Positions 1-17,100 of a DNA stretch of 64,000 nucleotides are shown piece by piece. The notes below the pieces were generated by a model that did not search any database, was not told where the DNA came from, and worked only from the letters and a program-made list of their open reading frames with translations. The position numbers were made by a program, and so were the translations under genes. Every line of letters begins with the position of its first letter. Position 1 is the first letter of the stretch. The stretch comes from Daphnia pulex (taxonomy: Eukaryota; Arthropoda; Branchiopoda; Diplostraca; Daphniidae): NCBI RefSeq assembly GCF_021134715.1, contig NC_060017.1, positions 5,828,001 to 5,892,000 of the forward strand, given 5' to 3'.

Positions 1-2187
<2,187 letters not shown>

Positions 2188-2493
2188 TTAGCTAATCCTT
2201 TGAACTTGGATTATCAACTAACTTTGTCTTCAAGCATTACTGAAAATAATGATTTATTTTGAAAACAATTCAACTATGTATTTCCTTCATTTGTCATACA
2301 TTCATCATCCCACCATTAACCTTTCCATCTTTTAGAAATACACGTGATTTTGAATGAACTTGGGAGTATTCATTAATTGATTTATTCCAGTTAATTTGCT
2401 TACAAAAATCTAACATCTTTGTAATAGAATATCAATGAAATTTAATTTCCCACTTATTTTATTAAAAGGTCCACAAGAAACAAATTGCGTGTT
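2188..2493. other. Su(z)12 / HINT3 tail-to-tail spacer
   Basis: AT-rich spacer holding the Su(z)12 3'UTR and, at its right end, the HINT3 3'UTR. A TTTATT at 2458-2463 reads as AATAAA on the minus strand, about 31 nt beyond the HINT3 stop. I saw no canonical AATAAA for Su(z)12. No ORF of interest. Confidence 0.6.
2458..2463 (-). terminator. poly(A) signal of HINT3
   Basis: AATAAA on the minus strand, about 31 nt past the HINT3 stop codon. Confidence 0.6.
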
Positions 2494-3329
2494 TTATAAC
2501 GAAGCGCTGTGCTTTTTGATCCATTCGATTGCTACTTCCGGCTGTAGGATGAAAAGAAAATTAAGTAATTTCAACTTTTAACACATTCAAAGGTTTTAAA
2601 TTCGTAAGTAGTACCGTTGCGAAATAAAATGTTCCGGGCCGAAATACTTGACGTCCTATAAAACTCATAGCACTCTCAGGAAATATCACGTGTAGGTGCA
2701 GATGTTTAATAGAATTAAAAGGAGGCCAATGAAATCCCATTCTACAATTTAGTTGAAATCATTACTACCAATTTTTTATGAGGGTAAGAATCCATATGAT
2801 ACCTGCAATCACTCAAGTCTCCTCCATGATTCTTCACAAGTTGCTGTCCTACAGCTACCATTTCTTCAACTAATAAAAAAATATTGATAAGTTTATTTGA
2901 ATTGATAATCAGGCAATTTACCCATGCTGACTGTTTCTATGGTAAGACTTTTAATATCATTGATGTGATCTCTAGGAATGACTAGAAGGTGGTTTTTAGC
3001 AGATGGTTTGATGTCATTAAAAGCCAAATATTTTACATCCTATTTATGAAAGGAAATACAGCATTAGGAAATGTATATCTTTATCTTATTAAGTACCTTA
3101 TTTTAATATATCTAAGCCATTTCTTACTGTGATTTTCAGGTAATAGCTAGTCTACATTAGATTAATTGATTCCCTGGAAGAAAATAAACCTATTTGCTAC
3201 AAAACGCATAATTTAATTGGTCAAAAATGAGAGAGGAAGAGCCTTAACCTGATGAACGATAGTTGCTGGCGCCAGACCTTCACAAATCTGGCAAAAAATG
3301 CATTTGATGGACTTTTGTACTGAAACCAT
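2494..3329 (-). CDS. HINT3: HINT3-type histidine triad nucleotide-binding protein
   Basis: HIT-superfamily hydrolase; HINT proteins cleave adenosine phosphoramidates and acyl-adenylates. Assembled by hand from five minus-strand exons: 3249-3329, 2922-3039, 2803-2869, 2615-2741 and 2494-2541. All junctions are GT-AG and in phase, giving 146 aa. The start MVSVQKSIKCIFCQICEG has the CxFC-type opening seen in HINT3. Exon 2 reads LAFNDIKPSAKNHLLVIPRD, typical of the HINT fold. Exon 4 carries the catalytic histidine triad HLHLHV. The end reads EVAIEWIKKHSASL. Its ATG lies about 800 bp from the SPT16 ATG in a divergent pair, with a MITE between them. The exons are too short to stand out as long ORFs. 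Confidence 0.9.
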
Positions 3330-3605
3330 TTTTAGGGAATTGTACTGTTTGTTTGTTTGTTTGTTTTTTTTTGAAGATAGGTGCACTGGCCGATTGTACT
3401 GTTTAGTTCAGTCATACGTAAAAATATTGACACTGACTGAGGGAATGGACTTTTCGCGTAGTCTGCAATTCTGTAAGGATGCCAAATTCCGAAAAGCAAC
3501 AAGTTGTTTGTCATGATTTCGAATTCGAAGTATTCACTTAGATTCATGCAGTAGGACATAAATATCCTGTAGCATAAAAATCTTAAAAAAAATAAAAAAA
3601 TATGC

Positions 3606-3612
3606 ATATTTC
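3606..3612 (+). repeat. Target-site duplication, left copy
   Basis: ATATTTC, identical to 3887-3893, directly flanking the MITE. Confidence 0.75.
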
Positions 3613-3886
3613 CAGAGCTATAGAATCCCTGGTCGGTTCTCGGCTGTGTTGGCTTCCCTATCCCGGTTTCAGGGTAAACGTGGTCCGATTTGGAAACTGG
3701 AATGAGCGCTCTAGTGAGTGTGTCAGCTACTACGCTCAGCTACTTTTGAGAGCCTAGATGGCTCTGTTTCTAGTTTCCAATGACAGGCCCCGCCCTAAAA
3801 CCCCCTGAAAATCGGACCACGTTTACCCTAAAATCGAGATGGGGAAGCCAACACGGCCGAGAACCGACCAGGTATCTATTGCTCTG
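3613..3886. mobile_element. MITE with long terminal inverted repeats and 7-bp target duplication
   Basis: A 274-bp foldback element. The left arm starts CAGAGCTATAGAATC, then CCTGGTCGGTTCTCGG; the right arm is its near-perfect reverse complement, ending GCTCTG at 3886. The inverted repeat runs about 75-80 bp per arm with a few mismatches and one indel, and a spacer of about 110 bp. Flanking 3606-3612 and 3887-3893 are both ATATTTC, a perfect 7-bp duplication abutting the CAGAG/CTCTG tips. It has no coding capacity, so it is a non-autonomous DNA transposon. CAG-type tips are common in hAT elements, but those usually give 8-bp duplications, so the superfamily stays open. It sits in the shared HINT3/SPT16 promoter interval. 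Confidence 0.85.
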
Positions 3887-3893
3887 ATATTTC
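3887..3893 (+). repeat. Target-site duplication, right copy
   Basis: ATATTTC, identical to 3606-3612, directly flanking the MITE. Confidence 0.75.
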
Positions 3894-4121
3894 TGAAAAA
3901 TCAATGGATAATATTATTATTAAAATCATAGTTGGCAACGCCCAGGTCTTTATGAACTTCATTCTGCTTTTTAGAGGGAAAAGCATGGGTTGCGTTGGGT
4001 AAACGGTCTGGCAGTTTTTTGTAACGAACCTCAGTACAATTTCGCCATTCCAGATTCGTAGTTTCAAGTTGAAATATTGCAGTTTCCCATTCGACTTGGA
4101 TGATCCCATTTGTTACTGAAA

Positions 4122-8547
<4,426 letters not shown>

Positions 8548-8786
8548 AAAACAAACGAGAAGGATGGGGTTTCTAACTGTACCGAAGGCTCAGTTTTACC
8601 GTATTTTTACTTTCCTTTATGGATCCTTGTTTTATGATCCTTATATTTAACTTGAAATCTTTCGTAAAGCTCGGTAAGTAACAAACTGTTACTCACTTTT
8701 GAATTAGTTGCCGAATGCTTCTCGTTTCAATTGTAATCCGTTCTTCAACCAAGTTAATACACCATTCAAGAACTTACTAGCTGATA

Positions 8787-8792
8787 AATAAA
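8787..8792 (+). terminator. poly(A) signal of SPT16
   Basis: AATAAA about 240 nt after the SPT16 stop, just before the convergent mRpL38 signal. Confidence 0.6.
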
Positions 8793-8827
8793 AAAAATTG
8801 CTACAGAAATCGAATGAAAAATGACAG

Positions 8828-8833
8828 TTTATT
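8828..8833 (-). terminator. poly(A) signal of mRpL38
   Basis: AATAAA on the minus strand, about 24 nt after the mRpL38 stop. Confidence 0.65.
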
Positions 8834-8856
8834 GTTTTCTAACATGATCAAAATCA

Positions 8857-10432
8857 TTACATGTCGCTGTAACGACCCCATTTCAATCGTTGCTTCCTAA
8901 TTTCCACCCGAAGCCAAGAAGGTAAGTTGTTGTTCTCGGGTAGAGCATTAGGATATTTGTACTCGGGTTCTTTAGGTTTGAATGGATCAACCGTCTTTAG
9001 GCGCTTAAGAAGTAATTCTTTTGATATTTGTTTTTGGTCGCGATGCTTGTCCATGTATCTAGAAAAACAATTTTTTTTTTTAGTTTTTTCACAATTCTCA
9101 AATATAACATAAAAATGCCATACAAGTTGAAAGGTTGTTTCTTGGGAAACCAAATTGGGGGCTTCTTATAAGGTTCGGGAAAATCAAATTCATAGATCGG
9201 TTCTTTCATATCTGCGCTTTAAGAAGTTATGTAAAAGTAGGCTGTGAATTTTAAATCAGATTTGGTGAGACTTACTTAAAGTTTTATGGAAAAAATCCGT
9301 TAATGAAATATCCCAGTCACTCTGAAAAAATGATAATCCTGCAGGTGTGATATAATCTTGGAATTCTTTATAGAATCTCTTCATATGAAATGTCCTGTTG
9401 GTAAGCTCTAGGCTAAAATGCAATCAATAATCAGCAAGTTTTTTATTCATTTTAATTGATAGAAAATTTACCATGGAGCAGTCCTTTGATAGGAGCTAAG
9501 ATCAATTTTTTTCTCTTGCTTGTACAGAACAAATACAAGTCTTTGACTTCCAGTTCCTCGTGGTGGAAAAGGTTGCAAATAACTAACAACTTCCTCTCCT
9601 TTATCAATGTTATTGCCAGGAATATTCCCACTGAAATCAAATTGTCTTTATAATGGAATAATCCTTTGACATAAAAAACACTCCATACTCACATGAACCA
9701 ATGCACATATTCAGCATCTTTTTCACTCAAATGGCCATCTGGATTTGTCAAAACCAAAGTCCACAGCGAAGATGGATCAGCTTCATATGACACAATAGGG
9801 GGCAATGCAGCCTGAAGTTGCACATAAGATATTTAATTAATACAAATTTTTAGAAAATTTACAAATGTGGCACCTCATAAGGCTTTATCTGATTTCCAAA
9901 ATAAACTGGCATGGTAGAACCATCAGTTTGTTGATATCCAATTGAAAGTGGAATTCTTGGCACGAAGAAAGCTTCTCCAAAAAGATCTTTAAAAATATTA
10001 TAATGCTCAGCTATAGCTTTGATTTGGAAGGGAGCAGCTGTTTTAAGCCATTCTTTTCTGATCTCTTTTAATGATATTTCTTCAATTGATGATGCTTCTG
10101 CAGATTTTTTCATTGATCGTTGCATCTCGAGTCTTGGACCATTTTCTTCTGCTCTCGAAGCCTTGAGGTGAGGTAAGCCTATATTAACCTTGAAATGAAG
10201 ACTGGGATCCTTTTCCGCAAGAGCAATTTCTAAAAATTATTGGGAAATGTCGAATAAAATTATTTTTATCTGAACCGGTAACAAACATTTCTGTACCTTC
10301 TAATCGCTGCTTCAGTGTTCGAGCAACGTCTGGCGCTTTTCCTCTAAGTTCACGATTAGGCTGTATATATACAGGCTGAAGTTTTAATAATAAATTACGG
10401 GCAAATTTGAATTGATTTATTAAATTAGACAT
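8857..10432 (-). CDS. mRpL38: Mitochondrial large ribosomal subunit protein mL38
   Basis: Component of the mitoribosomal large subunit, built on a PEBP (phosphatidylethanolamine-binding protein) fold. Several minus-strand exons run from ATG 10432 to TAA 8857. The N-terminus [20 protein letters not shown] is basic and hydrophobic, as for a mitochondrial presequence. Exon 1 ends at 10297 and continues into [20 protein letters not shown]. The PEBP core follows: [29 protein letters not shown] and [20 protein letters not shown]. The protein-specific tail reads [20 protein letters not shown] and ends [18 protein letters not shown]. Total is about 380 aa, the usual mL38 length. It is divergent with the zinc transporter (640 bp between ATGs) and convergent with SPT16. 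Confidence 0.93.
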
Positions 10433-11070
10433 TTTTTAATTTCCCAATTTGCCTTTTTATTTCTACCACATCCGATCGTCCGCTTCTTCACGTGTTGACA
10501 TGCGCAAACGCCATCTGGTAATTGTAATTCGAACCAAATGAATTAAGCACGATATCGAAGGCCTTTTGTTGTTTGTCGATTTCAGGCTAAATTCTTGCCG
10601 CGTGGTGAGCCGCTTACCATACATGTATATGAAATGGAAATAAACTATTGGTTTTGAAAAATACTATAATTACTATATTTAAAAAATATTCAAAAGCTTC
10701 AATGATTTTATGATAATAGAATGCTGAATTGCTGATTTTGTTTAGGATGAATTCTTGATTTCTTGGTCGTTATTCGTTAACGTTTTCGGCCTTGTGTTCA
10801 TATCGGGGCCTTACGCTACCGTTACCGACTTTATGGCGCGGCGATCTTCATGTTGTCTTTTATTGTTTATTAGTCTATCCATCTAAAGAGGTCGTCGTTT
10901 TAGACGAGCTAACGAAAATGTTTTGTTCTTTTGATCGTTTTAATAGTTTTCTCCTTCTTAATTGAATAGCTCTTATTATACGTGGGTCGGTGTCGTACTA
11001 AATAGTATTGTTGTCATCTTGCAAGTTTATAATCGTTGTATCAAATCTTAAGTAATCAATCTAATAAGAG
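10433..11070. other. Divergent promoter interval, mRpL38 / ZnT
   Basis: A 638-bp AT-rich interval with the start regions of two divergent genes. The sequence just upstream of mRpL38 (10440-10620) is the less AT-rich part. No clear TATA box, repeat or ORF; it probably holds the 5'UTRs of both genes. Confidence 0.5.
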
Positions 11071-13138
11071 ATGGCTGATTCGAATTTATCTGGTGGGCTT
11101 TCAATTCCGGGGTCTGCACAACGACGAAAAAAAGCCTTCAGTGTTTCTCTTCGCGAAAATGATTTTGACATTTCCGAAGTACCTTGTTTGGAAGAAGAAA
11201 TAATCTCTTTAGATAATGATAGAAATCTAACACCTGTTGCAGACAAATGTTATAGTTGTGGACAAACTTTACCATACAAAGCTCCAAATGAAAGGGATGT
11301 TAGCCAAAGCAGAACTCCAATTAACAACTGTAGTCCCAAAAATCATAGCTTGATTAAAAATTCAAGAACTGAGCTGCAACCACATACTACTTCACAGTTA
11401 GTATATATATATCTTACAGTCATCTATTTATTTTGTAGAAATCTTAATAAGTTTTTTGTTTCATAGTTTGGATTACGAGTCATGTACGTCTAGTGGAGAA
11501 AATCATCTTAGTTTGGGTAATACTTATAATTTTTTCCATTATATTTTTCAATCTACTACTGATAATCAATAATATTAACATTGTAGATCATTGCCATAGG
11601 GCAAGAGTGTTGACAACTGATTCAAAGGCAAAAAAGAAGCTTATACTGGCAAGCATTCTTTGTTTGGTCTTCATGGTAGGAGAAGCTGTGGGTACTATTC
11701 ATTCTCTAGTCTAGGCTCATATTTTTTAAAATTTTCTAAAAAAATTATATACTTCTATCAGGAGGATATCTTGCAAATAGTTTGGCCATAGCCACAGATG
11801 CAGCTCACCTTCTCACAGATTTTGCCTCATTTATGATATCACTTTTTAGTTTATGGCTTGCTTCGAGACCTCCTACCAAACGAATGAGCTTCGGTTGGTA
11901 CCGCGCAGGTATTTCGTGTTTCTTGAAGTGTTTTTGTGCATTTTAGTACATAAATCTTTTTCTTGTTTTTAGAGGTTATTGGTGCATTAACATCTGTTTT
12001 GATGATTTGGTAATTTCAATATTAATAATAACACTCACCACCAAATGTTACATTGAGTTATGTATGTAGGGTTGTAACAGGGATTTTAGTTTACCTGGCC
12101 ATTCAGAGACTTGTTAATAAAGATTTCGACATTGAAGCAAAAATCATGTTGATAACTTCGGGTCTAGGAGTGGTCATAAACTTAGTAATGGGTTGCACGC
12201 TCCATCAACATGGACACAGCCATGGGGGAAGCAACCACCAGCACAGCCACTCAGCTCCAATCCATGACGCTGAAAACCAACCTCTACTCTCTCATAGCCA
12301 TGTGGGACACACTCACGATGATGTTGAGAATATCAACGTTCGAGCGGGTAAGCAATACCTATTTTTGCGATTGACAGAAACTTTGGTTATTAACATATTG
12401 TATTTTACTTTGTTCTTACAGCCTTTATTCACGTTGTTGGAGATTTCGTTCAAAGTCTCGGCGTTTTCATTGCCGCAATAATAATTTTTTTCCAGGTTGG
12501 TTTTTGCCTTTTTGTCAACTGTCGAATATCATCGCTAATTCTGACTCATTTTTTTTTTTTATTTCATAGCCGGATTGGGCATTTATTGATCCTATCTGCA
12601 CTTTTCTATTTTCGATCTTAGTTCTTTTCACTACGATCGCAATTTTAAAAGATGCGTTGACTGTTTTGATGGAGGGTAATAGTTGTAATTCTTTTTCAAT
12701 TGATTTCATTTCATCTATTCAACTCTCATATTTTACAGGCTTGCCTCGGGGACTGGATTTTAATAGAGTACAGCACACGTTTTTGTCTATCGATGGTATT
12801 TCTACCAAATTTTGTAAGATTAAATGTGTGGTCTAATTTTTTTTTCTTCTGTTCATAAGGCGTGATTCGTGTACACAACCTTCGTATATGGGCTCTTACA
12901 ATGGATAAAGTCGCCTTGTCCGCACATTTGGCCATTCGTAAGCAATAGTAACTTAACACTTGTTTTTCAACTAACTTTTAGTTTTTTTTTAGGGCGTGGG
13001 TCGAAGACTCAAGAAGTGTTAATACAAGCTTCGCAACTGGTGCGTTCTAAATTTAATGTGTTTGAAATGACGTTACAAATAGAGAAATTTGAGGCTGGAA
13101 TGGAAGATTGTGTGCAGTGCCAAGATCCTGTAGATTGA
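11071..13138 (+). CDS. Zinc transporter ZnT (SLC30, ZnT2/3/4/8-like)
   Basis: Cation-diffusion-facilitator Zn2+/H+ antiporter that moves cytosolic zinc into vesicles. About 11 short exons, roughly 465 aa. The cytosolic N-terminus ([20 protein letters not shown]) leads to the subfamily motif DHCHRARV before TM1. Metal-site residues are present in TM2 ([10 protein letters not shown]) and TM5 ([11 protein letters not shown]), that is HxxxD in each. A histidine-rich TM4-TM5 loop follows ([25 protein letters not shown]). The C-terminal domain ([20 protein letters not shown]) ends with CVQCQDPVD, the CxxCQDP tail typical of ZnT2/3/4/8. TGA ends at 13138 and AATAAA lies at 13300-13305. Closest in type to Drosophila ZnT35C, but the exact orthologue cannot be named by eye. 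Confidence 0.94.
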
Positions 13139-13299
13139 TTCTTTTATAGAAACTGTGTATTTGCAATCTCAAGTCCAAACTCCCTTCTGAGAATTGCATT
13201 TTCTTATATTTGCTCATATATTGGCCTCGAACATATTAAAGCCTTACAAACGATATGTTTGCTTTGTTCGCTATGTAATTGGTTTGCTGCATGAAGTTG

Positions 13300-13305
13300 A
13301 ATAAA
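13300..13305 (+). terminator. poly(A) signal of ZnT gene
   Basis: AATAAA about 160 nt downstream of the ZnT stop, 14 nt from the opposite-strand signal of the convergent gene. Confidence 0.6.
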
Positions 13306-13318
13306 ATAATTGTACTCT

Positions 13319-13324
13319 TTTATT
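13319..13324 (-). terminator. poly(A) signal of the small convergent gene
   Basis: AATAAA on the minus strand, only 8 nt beyond the TGA at 13334-13332. It supports the minus-strand exons being a real gene end. Confidence 0.5.
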
Positions 13325-13331
13325 TCGCTCG

Positions 13332-13535
13332 TCATAGTTGGGGCACAGACAACGAAGTATCCATGCGGTCATTCTCAATACTTGCCAAGTTAACACGCAT
13401 AACATTAATACCCTTCTTTAATTCCTGTCGAGTAAAGATGAATAAACATTCTTAAATATGCTTTATCGTTAAATATACCTTAATTTCTGCTTGTTGTTTT
13501 GCAAGTCGTATTTTAGTTAAGACTAGATCTTTCCC
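13332..13535 (-). CDS. Unidentified small coiled-coil-like protein, 3' exons
   Basis: Two minus-strand exons, 13479-13535 and 13332-13424, joined in phase by a GT-AG intron. They encode GKDLVLTKIRLAKQQAEIK, then ELKKGINVMRVNLASIENDR and MDTSLSVPQL, then stop. The charged heptad-like pattern suggests a short coiled coil. The upstream exon edge uses a pyrimidine-rich acceptor ending CTCAG at 13536; reading further upstream in the same frame meets a TAA. A poly(A) signal follows the stop closely. I could not find the 5' exons: an inverted-repeat element at 13587-13735 lies right upstream. One candidate ATG exon near 13890-13907 on the minus strand (MLYCAPRW, then a GTAAAG donor) cannot be phased with confidence. 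Function unknown; it may be a damaged gene. Confidence 0.45.
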
Positions 13536-13586
13536 CTGAGCAGCAGGAGGATAGGAGGAGTCACATTATTTTCCTCTAGAAAAAAA

Positions 13587-13735
13587 AACGTAAAGGGTTT
13601 AAGCAACCGTTTTTCACAACGGAAAGCCAGAAGCCTTCTACGTTAAGGTTGCTTAAACCGAAAATACGTTATACGAATTACGAATACGGAATACCGTTGT
13701 GAAAAACGGTTGCTTTTATTAAACCCTTTTACGTT
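13587..13735. mobile_element. Second inverted-repeat (MITE-like) element
   Basis: About 149 bp. The left arm 13587-13622 (AACGTAAAGGGTTTAAGCAA, then CCGTTTTTCACAACGG) is matched in reverse complement by 13694-13735, which carries a small internal insertion (TTTAT region). A third inverted copy of the core GGTTTAAGCAACC lies inside at 13647-13659, so the element can fold two ways. No coding capacity and no clear target duplication. It differs in sequence from the element at 3613. Confidence 0.65.
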
Positions 13736-14185
13736 ATTACAGTAAAAGTTAAAACGCTTAAAGAGGCTGCAGTATGAATGAAGCCTTATGTCTAATAATG
13801 CTTTAAAGTATAATAATTACTTTAGTAAAATTTATAGGATTTTTTCAAAATAGAAAGTTGTCCGTTGTTTACAGTCTTTACCGCCATCTAGGAGCGCAAT
13901 ACAACATTGCGACAAACGAGACAAACACACAAAAATGGCCGACAGTTGAATTTTTTTTTTCATCAATGATCAATGAAAATTTTTGTTCAAATCTCAGTAA
14001 AAACTGTTAAACTACACTCGAGTTAGAGTGAAGGAGGTGCATAAAATATTTTTCGTAGTAACAACGTGAAACTTTTTCATGTAAGTTGAGTGTGAAAATT
14101 TTAAGTGACAAATTCATACATGTTCAATTGTTTTGTTTTTTTTTGTTGTTGTTATCACTAGATTTTCTAGTTGGCAAACGAAGAA
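13736..14185. other. Asx upstream region / 5'UTR
   Basis: AT-rich. A polypyrimidine stretch and TTTTCTAG acceptor end at 14170, just before the Asx start exon, so an upstream non-coding exon probably ends at a donor left of it (for example TTCATGTAAGTT near 14080). No other gene is supported on the plus strand. Confidence 0.45.
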
Positions 14186-17100
14186 ATGTCTGAAAGCTTT
14201 GGAATTGACGTTAGTGTGGCTGATTCGATAAGCCCTGAGCCACGAATGCTGAAGAGACCAACATTGCAGTTAGCCTTGAAGCAGCAGGCTAAACGAAGAA
14301 GGAGGAACACAAGCATAGCTACACAAGGAAATGTGAATGGAATGCCACCTATCCCAAGAGTGATTGTTAAAGTGTTGCCTCCATTGCCTTTAAATGAACG
14401 GAACAAAGTGCATGAAGGTACTGAATCAGAAACTGAAGAAGTTCAACCCATAACTCCGAGAAATGCTTCAGTAAGTGTACCAACTCAGACAACCATGAGA
14501 GAAGTGCTGGCATCCATTCCTGGTTTTAAAACAACAAAAAGAACTACAAGAAATTTATCTGCTGCAGCTCAAATACAAAGAGCTCAAGAGGGTTGTGTTG
14601 ATCTTCAAAATCCATCTTCAATTCTGGCCAAGGCAAATCTTCGTGGAATCCTTAACAAGCATACATTTGGGAGCTTACCCCCACTGTATCAACACAAACT
14701 TGTGCAATTGTTACCAGAGGTCGACAGATGTCCTGATGGCAGTTCAAAACTGAGTAGCACTGCCCTTAGCAACGAATTTTTTGGCCGTGCTTGTCAAAAG
14801 TGGAGAGATCGTCTTGCCGCGGGTGAATTTACCCCAGAATCCCAGCAGAAAATCAGAGCTGAAGCCGAGCGGGACAAGGGAAAGTTGGATCCATGGAAAG
14901 TAAAACATTTCGAACCGTTTTGGGGGACCAAAGGCGAATCCTCTTCTCAGGAGCTTTCTACCAGACTTCCTTCAAGTAGTAGAGCTTGTACAAGTGCAGC
15001 ACCATCCAAAAAGAAATCGACCCCCTCAGACGTAGTTGATGAAGATGAAACTCCACCCAAGAAGCGCATGGGTGGTCGGAAAATAGGAAGAAGACGAATG
15101 AAACGAAAAAAACCAATCAGAAAAATTGTCATATCTACTCTATTGAATAGTGAAGACAAAACCCAAATTACTTCAGAAGAAGCTACGTTAGTTTCCGAAG
15201 AAATCTGCTCCAAAGATGTTATGTCGGTCGAATCCTGTGAGATAGCTGAGATGCAGCCTATCGAAATCATTGAGATAATCGAACCTGTTCACCCCTCTAC
15301 CGACACAGATGAACCTGAAAGCGTTTCTGGGATTGAATTTGACTCTTCAAATGTTGAAAAGGAAGAAGTGTTCGCCTCAAACCCAACAGAAGAGAGCGAC
15401 TGCGAAGAGCAGTCATCAGTCCAAGCGACACCATCAAATGACTCAATTATAGAGATTTCAAATCGTCTGGAGGAACCATCGTTAACTGCTCCTCAACCAG
15501 TAGAGATCAATATTGGTCAAGACAAATTTGATGGTGAAGAGTGGGATGGTACAAAAACCCTATCAGCGGAATCGAATAACCAAGTCGGGGAAAATGCTAA
15601 TTTTGAAGTCCAGGAGATGTCCGCTGAAGTTCGTGCATCTGAGGAAGAAGACGTTTTGTGTCTCAGTAATCCTCCCACTATTAAGGACTCACTACCGTCC
15701 TCGGACACGGATGAAGAAAAGGAGTCCAAGGAACAAGATGTCGATGAACGACAAATGGAAATTGACGATAGCCAAGCATTAAATGAAATGAAAGATTTTC
15801 TTAGTAGCAGTGTAGGGCACTTTGTTCAGGAAGATTCGTCACCAGAAGATTTTTTCCAGAGTCATCAAGTGACGGAAGCTCTAGAGTTGTTGAGAGATAT
15901 TCACGACAGGGAAGAGTCTGTACCTGTGATAGCTGAACAGCAAAAGATCTCGTCGCCAGAAAATGTAACAACTCATAAGCAAGATGAATTAGATTCAGCT
16001 GTAGCTGGACGTTCGTCGCAAGAACAGCAACAGATGATTGAGCCTTCCGCAACGGATATTCAAGATTCACTTGTGAAAACGACTTCCGTAGCTATTCCTG
16101 CACAACAACCAAAAGATTTATTGCCGAAAACAACCGAAGTACCCCTGGAAAACAGGACAGATGATTCTAACCGTAAATCCGAGCCTGCTATTTTGACTGG
16201 AACGACGCCGACAAATGTTTCCACGAAACCTGAAATACTAGAAAGTTCACTTCCACGAGTCAGTACTTCCGAAGCGACTCCTGTTGTAATCGAAACACAG
16301 AGTGTGGCGAAAATTGAAGCGCCAGTTCAACAACCGACCACTGTAACCCTAACTCTGCCGTTTCCAGTGACACTGCCGCTGAACTTGCCTCTTACTTTGC
16401 CAATCTCACTTCCGCCAGGCACTACACTGGTCGTCTCAGATCCTTCCACTTTGGTGGGTATCCGTACGAACACTAGCCACACGACAACAGAAGGTAAAAC
16501 AATTTCATCGATAACTTCTTTGACACCGATTGCACCCAACAAACCTCGAGTAACCGCTTCATCGTCGTCTCCGTCTCGGATTCTTCCGCGAAGTAGTCAA
16601 CCCGTCAGTGCCAGCAACCCAGTTCCTGGAACTTCATCCTCTGGGGCAGGTGGTTTGATCGCCCCTCGTAACGGATCTGGCAAGCAAAATCAGCCATCAA
16701 GAGCTCCACCTGGAACGGTTAATCTCGAAAGATCTTATCGGATCTGCCAAGCAGTGATCGAAAATAGCCCAAATTGCGAACAACTCAAGGCCCAGCTACG
16801 TCCCCCGTCTGCGTTCTCTAGCAGTGTTGTCGTTTTACCACCATGCTCTCCAGTCACTGGTAGTACCAATATAACTGGCGCCAATCGATCAAGTACCAAT
16901 AAAAATGGATCCAAAAATAGTTTGGGGGCGAAACCAATTAAAGGTGGGCCGGTTATGAAAATTGCGAGTCAACAAGGGATTGGTGATTCCAAAAGTGTTC
17001 CTCAATCCATCGGCACCACTTCTCCGTCCAACATTATTCTTGTGCATCCAGCAACTGCCAATATGGGAGTCGTTGATCAACAGTCGACCATCGTTAATAA

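Larger units (their letters stand above)
8548..8856. other. Convergent 3' spacer, SPT16 / mRpL38
   Basis: Tail-to-tail spacer of 309 bp holding both 3'UTRs. The poly(A) signals are AATAAA at 8787-8792 on the plus strand and TTTATT at 8828-8833 (AATAAA on minus). Nothing else seen. Confidence 0.75.

Noticed and set aside
14171-14185. Earlier start of Asx at a TTG codon
   Set aside because: TTG is not a likely eukaryotic start and 14170 is a splice acceptor; ATG 14186 was chosen.
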